Position numbers and translations under genes: made by a program. 64,000 nt of DNA, from the NCBI GenBank assembly GCA_019739225.1, contig JAHHDT010000005.1:1054001-1118000 (forward strand), in the 5' to 3' direction. Position 1 is the first letter of the stretch. The number at the start of each line of letters is the position of its first letter. Positions 10,579-19,667 of the stretch are shown here, piece after piece. The notes under the pieces are model-generated. The model was not told the origin of the DNA. It was given only the letters and a program-made list of their open reading frames with translations, and made no database searches. Origin of the DNA: Aquamicrobium sp. Its GTDB lineage: Bacteria; Pseudomonadota; Alphaproteobacteria; Rhizobiales; Rhizobiaceae.

Positions 10579-11133
10579 TTATGACGGCAGAAGCACGTTG
10601 TTGACGACATGGATCACGCCGTTCGATTGGTTGACGTCCGCTGTGGTCACGACGGAAGTGTTGCCGTTCGCGTCAACAACCGCCACGCCGCGCCCGGAAG
10701 GAACGAGTGTCAGATTGCCGCCTTGAACGGTTGTCAGGCGCGCCTGGGCACCGCCAGCGCGAGCGCGGCGCAACAGTTCGCCGCCGGAAAGCTTGCCCGC
10801 CACCACGTGGTATGTCAGCACGCCGGTAAGCTGTCCCTTGTTTTCTGGTTGCAGCAGTGTGTCGACAGTTCCTGCCGGCAGCTTGGCGAAGGCCGCATTG
10901 ACCGGGGCAAAAACCGTGAACGGTCCCCTTCCCGACAGGGTATCGACGAGGCCTGCAGCCTGTACCGCCGCGACAAGAGTGGTGTGTACGGGTGAATTGA
11001 CCGCATTCTCCACGATCGTCTTGTCCGCGAACATCGGGGCACCGCCAACAGTCGGGTTGTCCTGTGCTGTTGCGGCACCTGATGCGAGCAATGCTGCAGA
11101 GACGGTAAGTACCTTGAGAAGCCTAAAAGTCAT
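10579..11133 (-). CDS. Secreted fasciclin (FAS1) domain protein
   Basis: A 184-residue exported protein. The start at 11133 has an AGGAGG ribosome site and yields the signal peptide 'MTFRLLKVLTVSAALLASG' with cleavage after 'AATA'. One FAS1 domain follows: 'NAVNSPVHTTLVAAVQAAGL' (about 43-62), 'GPFTVFAPVNAAFAKLPAG' and the terminal 'NGVIHVVNNVLLPS'. Bacterial FAS1 proteins are periplasmic or surface proteins linked to adhesion; several accompany heme or molybdenum redox genes. It lies downstream on the same strand as the molybdoenzyme and cytochrome b genes, 129 bp away, and may share their transcript. Confidence 0.9.
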   Translation of the reverse strand: MTFRLLKVLTVSAALLASGAATAQDNPTVGGAPMFADKTIVENAVNSPVHTTLVAAVQAAGLVDTLSGRGPFTVFAPVNAAFAKLPAGTVDTLLQPENKGQLTGVLTYHVVAGKLSGGELLRRARAGGAQARLTTVQGGNLTLVPSGRGVAVVDANGNTSVVTTADVNQSNGVIHVVNNVLLPS

Positions 11134-11262
11134 TTTCGTTCCTCCTGGATCGGTCGCCGTTTTGGCGATGTGGGAGGCACGAGGCTGAAGCGGACAAAGT
11201 TTCAGCCGATCCACGCCAAATATTACGCCCGGAAAGTTGTAGCGCGGTTGGATACGAGCCAA

Positions 11263-12051
11263 TCAGATTCCCGCATACCATTCGTAGCCGCGATCGGCCC
11301 AATAGCTGCCCCGGCCGTCGCCGATCGCTTCCAGGCTCGCGACCAGCTCGATGCGACGAATGTATTTCGCCATCTTGTAACCGAGTTGACGTTCGACCCG
11401 CACTCTGAGCGGTGCGCCGTTCTCGACCGGAAGCATGGCGTCGTTCATGCCATAGGCGAGGATGGTCTGGGGATGCAGCGCATCAATCATGTCGATCGAC
11501 TCGTAATACTTGACCTCGCCGGCCAGGCTGCGTTCGATCGTATCGAAACAATGAAAAACGACGAACCTCGCGTCGGGTAGCAGGCTTGCCCGGTCAAGCA
11601 CGGCCGCAAGCGGCACGCCCGTCCATTTGGCGATGCAACTCCAGCCTTCCACGCAGTCGTGGCGGGTTATCTGGGCGCGTGCGGTCATCGCCTGCAATTG
11701 ATCGAGGGAAAGCGACAAAGGTTGCTTCACCAACCCGTCGACGATCAGCCGGTAGGAATTGAAGCCGCTCGATTGAAGCTGGAGATAGTCCGGGTCTTGA
11801 GGTCTGACGACACCGTTCGGTCGCATCGGCTGGCGAATATCCGCCTCTGTAAACTCCTGGGCCAGGCTGTCGCCGACCAGCAGGCGCTGCGTGCGGAAGG
11901 TCAGCTTCTCTGCGCTTTCCAGAATGGCGCGCATCCGGCTTCCCCGTTCCGTGGCGGCATCGAACGCGTCACAGCTTGACAGCACCAGCCCGGCGCCCGC
12001 AACGCCCGCAGATGTCAGAAAGTGGCGGCGATTCATGATCAGCGCTTTCAT
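11263..12051 (-). CDS. Sulfite-oxidase-family molybdopterin-binding oxidoreductase
   Basis: A 262-residue exported molybdoenzyme. 'MNRRHFLTSAGVAGAGLVLSS' then Cys gives a Tat-like RR leader that could also be read as a lipobox (LSSC). The oxidoreductase molybdopterin domain covers about residues 75-235, with the presumed Mo-binding cysteine in 'RHDCVEGWSCIAKW' near residue 133. The dimerisation domain of true sulfite oxidases is missing, as in MsrP/YedY-like proteins. Its start overlaps the cytochrome b stop by 4 bp, so the two probably form an electron-transfer pair in the periplasm and inner membrane. The substrate is not known. Confidence 0.9.
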   Translation of the reverse strand: MKALIMNRRHFLTSAGVAGAGLVLSSCDAFDAATERGSRMRAILESAEKLTFRTQRLLVGDSLAQEFTEADIRQPMRPNGVVRPQDPDYLQLQSSGFNSYRLIVDGLVKQPLSLSLDQLQAMTARAQITRHDCVEGWSCIAKWTGVPLAAVLDRASLLPDARFVVFHCFDTIERSLAGEVKYYESIDMIDALHPQTILAYGMNDAMLPVENGAPLRVRVERQLGYKMAKYIRRIELVASLEAIGDGRGSYWADRGYEWYAGI

Positions 12052-12920
12052 TTCGGTTCTCGCTTTGAGGGACGCTCATCGTCGCTGGCGTCCGCGCGGT
12101 ACCAACCGGTGATCATCGAGCGCATTTCGTTGAGCGGGCCGGCGGCAACGACCATTGCGATGTGAACGACGAAGAAGAGCACAATGAGCACCATGCCTAG
12201 GAAATGCAGCGTGCGCGCCGTCTGCCGCCCGCCCAGTATTTCGGCGAGAAATGGCGCGGCCGCATTGATGCCCGGCGACATGGCGAGGCCGGACAGGATC
12301 ATGAGCGGAAAGAGCCCGAGCAGCACGAGCGCATAGCTAAATTTCTGCAAGGGGCCGTAGCGGCGCCGGTGATAGAAACGCAGCCGCACGTGATCAGCGA
12401 GGTCGCGGCCAACCTGCCGGAAATCGGCACGTCCCGGAATGACATCGCGCCTGAGGTGGCCATTGACGGCGCTGGCGAGGAGCCAGATTAGCAATGCGGC
12501 GAAGAACAGCCAGGCGAAGAAGAAGTGGACCACGCGGCCACTCGCAAGATCTCGCCCGGAAGGGATTGTCGCCCAGGAGGGAAAGGCGCGCGCCTGTAAG
12601 GCCCCCGGCTCTCCGGAAAAACCGAGCAGACCGGTCGTCTCCATCTGGAATCCCAGCACCTTCGTGTAGCCGACCGTATCCCCGCCTCGGTCTTCGGCGC
12701 CAATGCGCAGAACCGAATTGTCGAACTCGAAACCGGATTGATCGCCCAGATAGAGTGCAGGGTGCGCGTTGAAAATCTGGAGGCCGGACAGCAGAAGAAA
12801 GAAGAGTGAAAACGCCCACAACCAGTGCGTCAAGCGCGTTGCCAGTTTCTGCCGATAGACAAGGCGCGAGTTGGGCGCTTCGGCAGTTTCTCTCGACGTT
12901 TCCGGTTCCGCTGCGGCCAT
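12048..12920 (-). CDS. Cytochrome b (b561/hydrogenase-type) membrane subunit
   Basis: A 290-residue integral membrane cytochrome b. Four hydrophobic helices are visible, at about residues 31-50, 128-152, 193-215 and 235-262, with likely heme-ligand histidines in 'RLTHWLWAF', 'GRVVHFFFAWLF', 'RTLHFLGM' and 'FFVVHIAM'. A periplasmic loop of about 70 residues separates the first two helices. The 4-bp overlap with the molybdoenzyme gene suggests it passes electrons between the quinone pool and that enzyme. It is too long and differently built to be MsrQ. Confidence 0.88.
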   Translation of the reverse strand: MAAAEPETSRETAEAPNSRLVYRQKLATRLTHWLWAFSLFFLLLSGLQIFNAHPALYLGDQSGFEFDNSVLRIGAEDRGGDTVGYTKVLGFQMETTGLLGFSGEPGALQARAFPSWATIPSGRDLASGRVVHFFFAWLFFAALLIWLLASAVNGHLRRDVIPGRADFRQVGRDLADHVRLRFYHRRRYGPLQKFSYALVLLGLFPLMILSGLAMSPGINAAAPFLAEILGGRQTARTLHFLGMVLIVLFFVVHIAMVVAAGPLNEMRSMITGWYRADASDDERPSKREPK

Positions 12921-13093
12921 GGTCGTTCGTCATCCGGTTGTGCGATAATAACCTAGTTACGGCCCGTATCGGCAAAAGTTTCGGTATGCGGCTCGGCTGC
13001 CCAGCATGCGTACTTGGTCCCAGCCTGTTCGCGTGCGGCTGTGGCTGCGCGAACCGGTCCGGATAAAGCAATGGGAAGGATTGAGCGTGACAC

Positions 13094-13528
13094 GTGGCGG
13101 ATAGTTCCTGGCTCCTTGTGCTGGCGCTGTCCGCCTTCAGCTCCGCCACGCTGCTGCCCGGATCCTCGGAGGCAACGCTGATTGGCCTGCACCTTTCGCA
13201 GGTCGCACCGGGCTGGCTTTTGCTGGCAGTTGCGTCGACGGCCAATGTCGTCGGCTCATGTGTCAACTGGATGCTAGGCCGGTTCGCGGCCCTGTATGCC
13301 GGGCGACGCTGGTTTCCGGCAACACCGGCGCAGCTTGACCGCGCGTCGGCGTGGTATCGTCGGTTCGGTTGGCCCACGCTTCTGCTTTCCTGGGTTCCCG
13401 TCATCGGGGACCCGCTGACGGTCATGGCCGGCGTGTTGCGCACACCGCTATGGCTGTTCCTGATCGTTGTGGCCTTTGCCAAGACGGCGCGCTATGCAGC
13501 CTTGCTCTGGTTGATCGAACTGATCTGA
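13094..13528 (+). CDS. YqaA/DedA-like membrane protein
   Basis: A 144-residue inner-membrane protein starting at GTG. It shows three or four hydrophobic segments and the SNARE-associated/DedA-like elements 'LPGSSEATLIGL' near residue 20, 'ASTANVVGSCVNWMLGR' near 50 and 'LLSWVPVIGDPLTVMAGVLR' near 98. Family members (YqaA) are short DedA relatives thought to move lipids or ions across the membrane. No operon partner is evident: it lies between a divergent cytochrome b gene and fumC. Confidence 0.82.
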   Translation: MADSSWLLVLALSAFSSATLLPGSSEATLIGLHLSQVAPGWLLLAVASTANVVGSCVNWMLGRFAALYAGRRWFPATPAQLDRASAWYRRFGWPTLLLSWVPVIGDPLTVMAGVLRTPLWLFLIVVAFAKTARYAALLWLIELI

Positions 13529-13606
13529 GCACGAGATTTAATGCCGGCCACGCCAGCCCCCTACGGACGAGCAAGCCACGGACGGCTCTGAAAAAGGAGA
13601 CCGACA

Positions 13607-14998
13607 ATGACGAAAACCCGCACCGAAACCGACACCTTTGGCCCGATCGAGGTCGATGCCGGAAAATACTGGGGCGCGCAGGCCCAGCGTTCGCTCGGCA
13701 ACTTCAGGATCGGCTGGGAGAAGCAGCCTCTGCCGATCGTGCGCGCGCTGGGCATCGTCAAGCAGGCTGCCGCCGAGGCCAACATGGACCTCGGCCGCCT
13801 CGACCCGGCGCTCGGCAAGGCGATCGTTGATGCCGCGCAAGAGGTGATCGATGGCAAGCTGGACGATCACTTTCCGCTGGTGGTCTGGCAGACGGGATCG
13901 GGCACCCAGTCGAACATGAATGCCAACGAGGTGATCTCCAACCGGGCAATCGAGATGCTCGGCGGCGAGATGGGCTCCAAGAAGCCGGTCCATCCCAACG
14001 ACCACGTCAACATGAGCCAGTCGTCCAACGACACCTACCCGACGGCGATGCACATCGCTTGCGCGGAGGAGATCATGCACCGGCTGCTGCCGGCGCTGAA
14101 GAAACTGCACGGCGCGCTGGACGCGAAGGCAAAAATGTGGGGCGACATCATCAAGATCGGCCGCACCCACACGCAGGATGCGACGCCGCTGACACTTGGT
14201 CAGGAGTTTTCGGGCTACGCGCAGCAGGTCGAAAACGGCATTGCCCGCATCGAGCAGACCCTGCCTGGCCTGATGCAACTTGCGCAGGGCGGCACGGCGG
14301 TCGGCACCGGCCTCAACGCGCCGGTCGGCTTCGCCGAGAAGGTGGCCGGCAGGATCGCCGCGATCACCGGGCTGGCCTTCACCAGTGCACCCAACAAATT
14401 CGAGGCGCTGGCAGCCCACGACGCGATGGTGTTCTCCCACGGCGCGATCAACGCGGTCGCGGCGTCGCTGTTCAAGATAGCCAACGACATCCGCTTCCTC
14501 GGTTCCGGTCCACGTTCGGGTCTCGGCGAACTGGCCCTGCCGGAAAACGAACCCGGCTCGTCGATCATGCCGGGCAAGGTCAACCCGACCCAGTGCGAGG
14601 CGCTGACGCAGGTTTGCGTGCAGGTCTTCGGCAATCACGCGGCGCTCACCTTTGCGGGCAGCCAGGGCCATTTCGAACTGAATGTGTTCAATCCGGTCAT
14701 GGCCTATAATTTCCTGCAGTCGGTGCGGTTGATGGCGGATGCGGCGGTCTCCTTCACCGACAATTGCGTGGTCGGGATCGAGCCGCGTGTCGAAAACATC
14801 AAGGCCGGCGTGGAGCGGTCGCTGATGCTGGTGACCGCGCTGGCGCCGAAGATCGGCTACGACAATGCGGCCAAGATCGCCAAGACCGCGCACAAGAACG
14901 GAACGACACTTCGCGAGGAGGCGCTGGCCACGGGGCTGGTGACCGAGCAAGAGTACGATTCCATCGTACGGCCCGAGGCGATGACGCAGCCGGGGTGA
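13607..14998 (+). CDS. fumC: Fumarate hydratase class II
   Basis: A 463-residue, oxygen-stable class II fumarase that interconverts fumarate and L-malate in the citric acid cycle. The superfamily signature '[11 protein letters not shown]' lies around residue 318; '[20 protein letters not shown]' near 96 and '[20 protein letters not shown]' near 182 carry other active-site residues. Length fits the family (about 460). A strong AAAAGGAG ribosome site precedes the ATG. The gene appears monocistronic. Confidence 0.98.
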   Translation: MTKTRTETDTFGPIEVDAGKYWGAQAQRSLGNFRIGWEKQPLPIVRALGIVKQAAAEANMDLGRLDPALGKAIVDAAQEVIDGKLDDHFPLVVWQTGSGTQSNMNANEVISNRAIEMLGGEMGSKKPVHPNDHVNMSQSSNDTYPTAMHIACAEEIMHRLLPALKKLHGALDAKAKMWGDIIKIGRTHTQDATPLTLGQEFSGYAQQVENGIARIEQTLPGLMQLAQGGTAVGTGLNAPVGFAEKVAGRIAAITGLAFTSAPNKFEALAAHDAMVFSHGAINAVAASLFKIANDIRFLGSGPRSGLGELALPENEPGSSIMPGKVNPTQCEALTQVCVQVFGNHAALTFAGSQGHFELNVFNPVMAYNFLQSVRLMADAAVSFTDNCVVGIEPRVENIKAGVERSLMLVTALAPKIGYDNAAKIAKTAHKNGTTLREEALATGLVTEQEYDSIVRPEAMTQPG

Positions 14999-15022
14999 TG
15001 AGATAGTTCATCGTGAACGATA

Positions 15023-15049
15023 TTCGTGATGTTGTTCGATAATCACGAA
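15023..15049 (+). promoter_or_regulatory. Inverted repeat before doxX (possible operator)
   Basis: TTCGTGAT and ATCACGAA form a perfect 8-bp inverted repeat around an 11-bp spacer. A related half-like sequence (TTCATCGTGAA) sits just upstream. The geometry suits a dimeric winged-helix or LysR-type repressor. The regulator is unknown. Confidence 0.5.
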
Positions 15050-15072
15050 CACTGAGTTCGCAACCTTCCGGC

Positions 15073-15089
15073 TTGCTGCAATGCAGCAA
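15073..15089 (+). promoter_or_regulatory. 17-bp perfect palindrome before doxX (PhaR-like site)
   Basis: TTGCTGCAATGCAGCAA reads the same on both strands and contains CTGC-N3-GCAG, the form described for PhaR, the polyhydroxyalkanoate-responsive repressor of alphaproteobacteria. It lies 42 bp before the doxX start. That PhaR binds here is an inference. Confidence 0.5.
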
Positions 15090-15130
15090 ATGTTTATCTG
15101 AGGGCAACCAAACCTCGGAGAGGAATTCCA

Positions 15131-15511
15131 ATGTCCAACGATCTTACGCTTCTCGTCGCGCGCATCTTTCTCGTCGCGCTGTTTCTCGCTTCCGGCATCC
15201 CGCTGATCTTCGCTCCCGGCGGCTTCGCCGGTTTCATGGGCGCGATCGGCTTGCCCGCACCCATGCTCGTCACGTGGATCGTCATCGCCGTAAAGGTGCT
15301 TGGTGGACTGGCCGTTCTCGTCGGCTTCCAGACGCGCTATGCAGCTTATGCTCTTGCCGCCTTCTCGATCGGCTCGGCGCTGCTCGGCCACACCAACTGG
15401 GCCGACATGAACGAGTTCAACAACTTCTTCAAGAATTTCGCGATCGCCGGCGGCTTCCTTGCCCTGTCGGTCGCGGGCCCGGGCGCGCTGTCGGTTTCCG
15501 GCCGCCGCTGA
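15131..15511 (+). CDS. DoxX family membrane protein
   Basis: A 126-residue inner-membrane protein with four predicted helices (about residues 6-28, 43-65, 70-90 and 100-118). The DoxX signatures 'VARIFLVALFLASGIPLIF' and 'KVLGGLAVLVGFQTRYAAYA' are clear. DoxX proteins are found with quinone or thiol-redox and stress genes; the biochemical role is unsettled. The gene stands alone with a good GGAGAGGAA ribosome site, two palindromic operators upstream and its own terminator, so it is probably independently and tightly controlled. Confidence 0.9.
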   Translation: MSNDLTLLVARIFLVALFLASGIPLIFAPGGFAGFMGAIGLPAPMLVTWIVIAVKVLGGLAVLVGFQTRYAAYALAAFSIGSALLGHTNWADMNEFNNFFKNFAIAGGFLALSVAGPGALSVSGRR

Positions 15512-15541
15512 TCCCAAACCCTCCCAAGGCGGATACGAAGA

Positions 15542-15567
15542 GGCCCGGAGCGATCCGGGCCTTTTTT
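15542..15567 (+). terminator. Rho-independent terminator after doxX
   Basis: GGCCCGGA pairs with TCCGGGCC around GCGA and is followed by six T residues, 30 bp after the doxX stop. Confidence 0.93.
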
Positions 15568-15570
15568 ATT

Positions 15571-15812
15571 GTGCGTCCTTCGAGGCTCGCCCTCGAAAGG
15601 ACATAGCGAATTTGCAAGCGGCCTTGCGGGCTCGCACCTCAGGATGAGGGAGGTGGGCTGATCGAATCCGCTCAAAGTGGGCTCGATACGGGCCAATGGA
15701 AAGATCCTCTAGCCCGCGAGCTTTGCTAACCATCCTCATCCTGAGGTGCGAGCCCCCGGGTCTTGCCTTTGGCAAGCCCGAGGACAGGCTCCGCGAGCCT
15801 CGAAGGACGCAC
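15571..15812. repeat. Large imperfect palindromic element between doxX and hisG
   Basis: The 20-bp end at 15571-15590 (starting GTGCGTCCTTCGAGG) is the exact reverse complement of the right end at 15793-15812, and a 22-bp inner block around 15629-15650 pairs exactly with 15734-15755. The roughly 240-bp unit thus folds into a long two-stage hairpin. It resembles the dispersed palindromic repeats between rhizobial genes. It fills the whole gap downstream of hisG and contains no gene. Confidence 0.85.
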
Positions 15813-15816
15813 CTAC

Positions 15817-16512
15817 TTACAGACCGTTCACCGCCTTCAGCACGCCATCGAGGGTAGCGGCATCCGCGTTGCTTCGCTCTTTCAGAGATTGCACGAGGCA
15901 TGCTTCCGAGCGCAGGATGACGCCGTCTTCAAGTATCTTCAGGTGGTTTGCGCGCAGGGTCGAGCCCGTCGTCGTGATGTCGACGATCACGTCCGCCGAA
16001 CCGGCCGCCGGTGCACCCTCGGTCGCGCCGAGACTCTCGACGATGCGATAGACCTGTATGCCGTGCTGGCTTGAAAAGAACTGCTGGGTCAGCCGCCAAT
16101 ATTTGGTGGCGATGCGCAGGCGGCGGCCATGCCGCTGCCGGAAATCGGCGGCCACGTCGTCAAGGTCCGCCATGGTGTCCACGTCGAGCCAGGCGTCCGG
16201 CACGGCGACGACCACGTCTGCGCGGCCGAAGCCGAGCCGAGCGCCGACCGACACGCGCTTTTCCCATTCCGGTATGGTCTCGCGCACGAGGTCTTCCCCG
16301 GTCACGCCGAGATCGACCGTGCCGGCGCCGAGCTCACGGGCGATTTCGGAGGCGGAGAGGAAAGCGACTTCGATGTCGTCACGACCTTCGACCCGCGCGC
16401 GATAGCGGCGCTCGTCTTCCGGCTGGACGACCACCAGCCCCGCGCGCGTCAGCGCCTCCATTGCCTCATCCTTGAGGCGGCCCTTGGAAGGCAGTGCGAG
16501 GGTGATGGTCAT
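15817..16512 (-). CDS. hisG: ATP phosphoribosyltransferase, short form
   Basis: A 231-residue catalytic subunit that joins ATP and PRPP to give phosphoribosyl-ATP, the committed step of histidine synthesis. Sequence begins '[20 protein letters not shown]'; '[15 protein letters not shown]' near residue 65 and '[18 protein letters not shown]' near 172 (the PRPP-binding loop) are clear. The ACT-like regulatory domain of the long form is absent, so it needs HisZ. The start overlaps the hisZ stop by 4 bp. Confidence 0.97.
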   Translation of the reverse strand: MTITLALPSKGRLKDEAMEALTRAGLVVVQPEDERRYRARVEGRDDIEVAFLSASEIARELGAGTVDLGVTGEDLVRETIPEWEKRVSVGARLGFGRADVVVAVPDAWLDVDTMADLDDVAADFRQRHGRRLRIATKYWRLTQQFFSSQHGIQVYRIVESLGATEGAPAAGSADVIVDITTTGSTLRANHLKILEDGVILRSEACLVQSLKERSNADAATLDGVLKAVNGL

Positions 16513-17627
16513 GTCGTATCTCCCCGCAGCGCCGCGATGCGGTCGAGCCAGACGGAGAAGCCGACGCCGGGAATGGGGTTCGCGGCGCCGAGAAGCGTGA
16601 GCAGCCGGTCGTAGCGGCCGCCGCCGACGAGCGGCCTCGCGCCGCTGGTAGCCGAAATCTCGAAGACGAGGCCGGTATAATAGTCGAGCGGGCGGCCGAA
16701 GCTTGCATCGTACTCGACGCCGCCGGCCGGCAAGCCGTGCGCCCGAAGCGCCTCGACGCGCGCGCCGAAGAGATCGAGCGCGGCACCCAGCGATACACCT
16801 GTCTCGCCGGCGAAGTCGCCGAGCGCGGCAGCGGCTTCTTCCAGCGGCACGCGAATGGCGAGGAAGCGCTTCAGCGCGTCGAAGGCGTCCTTCGAAAGCC
16901 GCACGCTGCGCAGCTCGGCCTTCTCGATCAGCCGTCGTGCGATTTCCTGGGGCGTGCGCCCGGCGCTTGCCGAAAGCCCGGACTGTTCCATCAGTACGCC
17001 GACATGGCCCGCAAGGCCGTCGACGTCACCCTCGGATACGAAATCGGCGACCGCCTCGGCGGGCGCCGCGCGCTGGGACGGATTGGCGAGATCGTCGAGC
17101 GCGGCCGCAAGCTGCTCGCGCGACCCGAAGGCGCGCACCAGCCGCTTCTGCCAGCCGCGCGGCAGGCCGAGCGCCGCCAGCACCGCCTCGAACACGCGCT
17201 GGTCGCCCAGCGTGACGGTCAGCGTTTTGCCGGGCAAGGTGCGTGCCAGCAGGGCATGGGCGTCGGCGATGGAGCGCGCGTCGGCGGTGGCGATGTCGGT
17301 CTCGCCGAGGTCCTCTATGCCGGCCTGGAAGAATTCCGCCTCGCCCTCGCGGCGCTGGCGGAACACCTCACCCAGATAGCCGTAGCGGCGCGGCGTGCCG
17401 GCGCGGCTGGCGATGTGGTCGAGACAGACGGGAATCGTGAATTCGGGCCGCAGGCACAGGGCCTCACCGGTCTCGCTCTCGGTCAGGAATATGCGGCGGC
17501 GCAAGTCTTCGCCCGCCATGTCGAGAAACGGATCGGCGGGCTGGATGGTCGGCACGTCGATCAGCCCGGCTCCGCGTTCGGAAAACAGCGCGAGAATATC
17601 GGGCGCGAATGAGGGCAGGGCGGTCAT
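16509..17627 (-). CDS. hisZ: ATP phosphoribosyltransferase regulatory subunit
   Basis: A 372-residue HisRS paralogue without tRNA-charging function. It binds short HisG to form the hetero-octamer that is feedback-inhibited by histidine. It keeps class II synthetase-fold landmarks, '[19 protein letters not shown]' near residue 58 and '[20 protein letters not shown]' near 80 (the motif 2 region), and '[20 protein letters not shown]' near 302. The C-terminal anticodon-binding domain is missing, as expected. It lies between hisS and hisG on the same strand. Confidence 0.96.
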   Translation of the reverse strand: MTALPSFAPDILALFSERGAGLIDVPTIQPADPFLDMAGEDLRRRIFLTESETGEALCLRPEFTIPVCLDHIASRAGTPRRYGYLGEVFRQRREGEAEFFQAGIEDLGETDIATADARSIADAHALLARTLPGKTLTVTLGDQRVFEAVLAALGLPRGWQKRLVRAFGSREQLAAALDDLANPSQRAAPAEAVADFVSEGDVDGLAGHVGVLMEQSGLSASAGRTPQEIARRLIEKAELRSVRLSKDAFDALKRFLAIRVPLEEAAAALGDFAGETGVSLGAALDLFGARVEALRAHGLPAGGVEYDASFGRPLDYYTGLVFEISATSGARPLVGGGRYDRLLTLLGAANPIPGVGFSVWLDRIAALRGDTT

Positions 17628-17673
17628 GGGTTGGCCTGCGCAATGGTCGAGGCAGAGGCTTGCGCTCTACGTT

Positions 17674-17830
17674 GCCCCCCTTTGTACTGCCGGCCATCTC
17701 CCTCACAAGGGGGGAGATCAGCCGACTGCACGGCTTTCGCCAATCGTCGACGTTGGAGAGAAGGTGAAGGGCGTGAAGCTGCCGATCTCCCCCCGCGTGG
17801 GGGAGATGTCCGGCAGGACAGAGGGGGGCG
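17674..17830. repeat. Palindromic intergenic element between hisS and hisZ
   Basis: The left part runs GCCCCCCTTTGTACTGCCGG then CATCTCC, while the right part near 17805-17830 reads the complementary GGAGATGTCCGGCAGGACAGA then GGGGGGC. Each half also holds its own smaller hairpin (CTCCCTCACAAGGGGGGAG; CTCCCCCCGCGTGGGGGAG). This 'CCGGACATCTCCCCC' style of element is widespread in rhizobial intergenic regions. It interrupts the otherwise compact his cluster and could affect mRNA processing. Confidence 0.8.
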
Positions 17831-17853
17831 CGACAGGACGCCGGCCTCTGCAA

Positions 17854-19416
17854 TCATTGGTCCCGCTCCGCCGCCTGATCCGCCAGCACCTTGCGCACCG
17901 CCTCGACAAGCTCGCTCACAGGCACCGAAAACTGGGCCGGACGGCTTTCGCGCCATTCGGTGTTGTCGGTGATCGCCTCGGCGGCTTTCGCGCCGGCGAC
18001 GAGGTCCTTGATCTGCACCTCGCCCTTTTCCAGCTCGTCGCCGCCCTGGATGACGACGCAAGGGCTGCCGCGTCGGTCGGCATATTTCATCTGCGCCTTC
18101 ATGCCCGAGCCGCCGAGATACATCTCCGCGCGGATGCCCGCCTGGCGCAGCGAGGCGACCATCTTCTGGTAGCGGCCGAGCGCCTCGGTGTCCTTGTCCA
18201 TGACGAGGACGACCACGGGGGCAACGACGTCGGAAGCGTCGAGCTTGCCGAGATTCTTGAGTGCCGCGGTCAGGCGCGATACGCCGATGGAAAAGCCCGT
18301 CGCCGGCACCGGCTCGCCGCGAAAGCGCGAGACCAGCCCGTCATAACGCCCGCCGCCCGCCACCGAGCCGAAGCGCACGATCTCACCCTTCTCGTTGGGC
18401 ACCTCGAACAGCAGCTCCGCCTCGTAGACGGGACCGGTGTAATATTCGAGGCCACGCACGACGGAGGGGTCGATGCGGATACGATTTATGCCGTATCCAG
18501 CAGCTCGAACGAGCTGCCAGATAGTAGATAGCTCGCTTAGTCCTTCGCTCACTTTCGTGTTTTCGTAGAATGAAGACTGCATCTCATCCAAAACATACCA
18601 ATCCGCTAAGTCTTCATCGCGGACGTTAGACGGGAGCGATTCTCCTTTTGATATCTCTACAGAGGCAGTGGCCGCCGTGTTGAGAAACCCGATCACGACG
18701 CTAGCTTGCGAGTCCGTCAGTCCCGCACCCTTCGTAAAATCGCCGCTCTCATCGAGCCTGCCTTTGCCCAGCAGCAGCCTCACCCCTTCCGGCCCGAACT
18801 TGTCGAGCTTGTCGATGGCGCGCAGCACGGTGAGCCGTCGTCCAGCGTTCTCGTCTCCGCCGAGGCCGATCGCCTCCAGCACGCCGTCAAGCACCTTGCG
18901 GTTGTTGACGCGGATCACGTAGTCGCCGCGCTTGATGCCGACTGCTTCCAGCGTGTCGGCCATCATCATCGCCATTTCGGCGTCTGCCGCCACGCCGGGC
19001 GTGCCGACGATGTCGGCGTCGAACTGCATGAACTGGCGGAAACGGCCGGGGCCGGGCTTCTCGTTGCGGAACACCCAGCCCTGCCGGTACGACCGGTACG
19101 GCTTCGGCAACTGGTCGAAGTTTTCCGCCACGAAGCGCGCCAGCGGGGCAGTCAGGTCGTAGCGCAGCGACAGCCACTGTTCGTCGTCGTCCTGGAAGGA
19201 AAAGACGCCTTCGTTCGGGCGGTCCTGGTCCGGCAGGAATTTTCCGAGCGCGTCGGTGTATTCGACCATCGGCTGCTCGACCGGCTCGAAACCGTAGAGC
19301 TCGTACACTTCGCGGATGCGCGTGGTCATCGCATCGACGGCGCGGATGTCGGCCGCATGGCGGTCGACGAAGCCTCGCGGGAGCCGCGCCTTCATCCTGT
19401 CCGCCTTGTCAGCCAT
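17854..19416 (-). CDS. hisS: Histidyl-tRNA synthetase
   Basis: A 520-residue class II synthetase charging tRNA-His in the cytoplasm. The start at 19416 gives '[20 protein letters not shown]'; the frame extends 82 codons upstream without family sequence. Motif 2 appears as '[20 protein letters not shown]' near residue 115, the HisA motif as '[16 protein letters not shown]' near 318, and motif 3 as '[15 protein letters not shown]' near 372, followed by the anticodon-binding domain. Residues about 232-305, in the variable insertion region, are encoded by unusually AT-rich DNA with rare codons. It leads the hisS-hisZ-hisG group. Confidence 0.97.
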   Translation of the reverse strand: MADKADRMKARLPRGFVDRHAADIRAVDAMTTRIREVYELYGFEPVEQPMVEYTDALGKFLPDQDRPNEGVFSFQDDDEQWLSLRYDLTAPLARFVAENFDQLPKPYRSYRQGWVFRNEKPGPGRFRQFMQFDADIVGTPGVAADAEMAMMMADTLEAVGIKRGDYVIRVNNRKVLDGVLEAIGLGGDENAGRRLTVLRAIDKLDKFGPEGVRLLLGKGRLDESGDFTKGAGLTDSQASVVIGFLNTAATASVEISKGESLPSNVRDEDLADWYVLDEMQSSFYENTKVSEGLSELSTIWQLVRAAGYGINRIRIDPSVVRGLEYYTGPVYEAELLFEVPNEKGEIVRFGSVAGGGRYDGLVSRFRGEPVPATGFSIGVSRLTAALKNLGKLDASDVVAPVVVLVMDKDTEALGRYQKMVASLRQAGIRAEMYLGGSGMKAQMKYADRRGSPCVVIQGGDELEKGEVQIKDLVAGAKAAEAITDNTEWRESRPAQFSVPVSELVEAVRKVLADQAAERDQ

Positions 19417-19667
19417 GGTTTTTCCGTCCGTCTGTCTTGGAGAATGCATCCCCGGCGGGGAGCGCCGGTTTCCTAGCCGATAAGGTCCGGAGCGGCAAGG
19501 GCGGCAGGTGCGTTGCATTTCAGCAACGCTCAGCCGAATCCCCAGGGGACGTACCAAATGGATATGGCGTTTGTGGAACGCCGGCCCTATCAGCGCGTTC
19601 CGAACGAAGCCGGCCCGAAACCGGATCGTAACTTTGTCGAAGCTATAACATCGGAAAACCAACCGAG

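Noticed and set aside
13538..14950. 470-codon open frame antisense to fumC
   Set aside because: Shadow of fumC with no start signal or motif.
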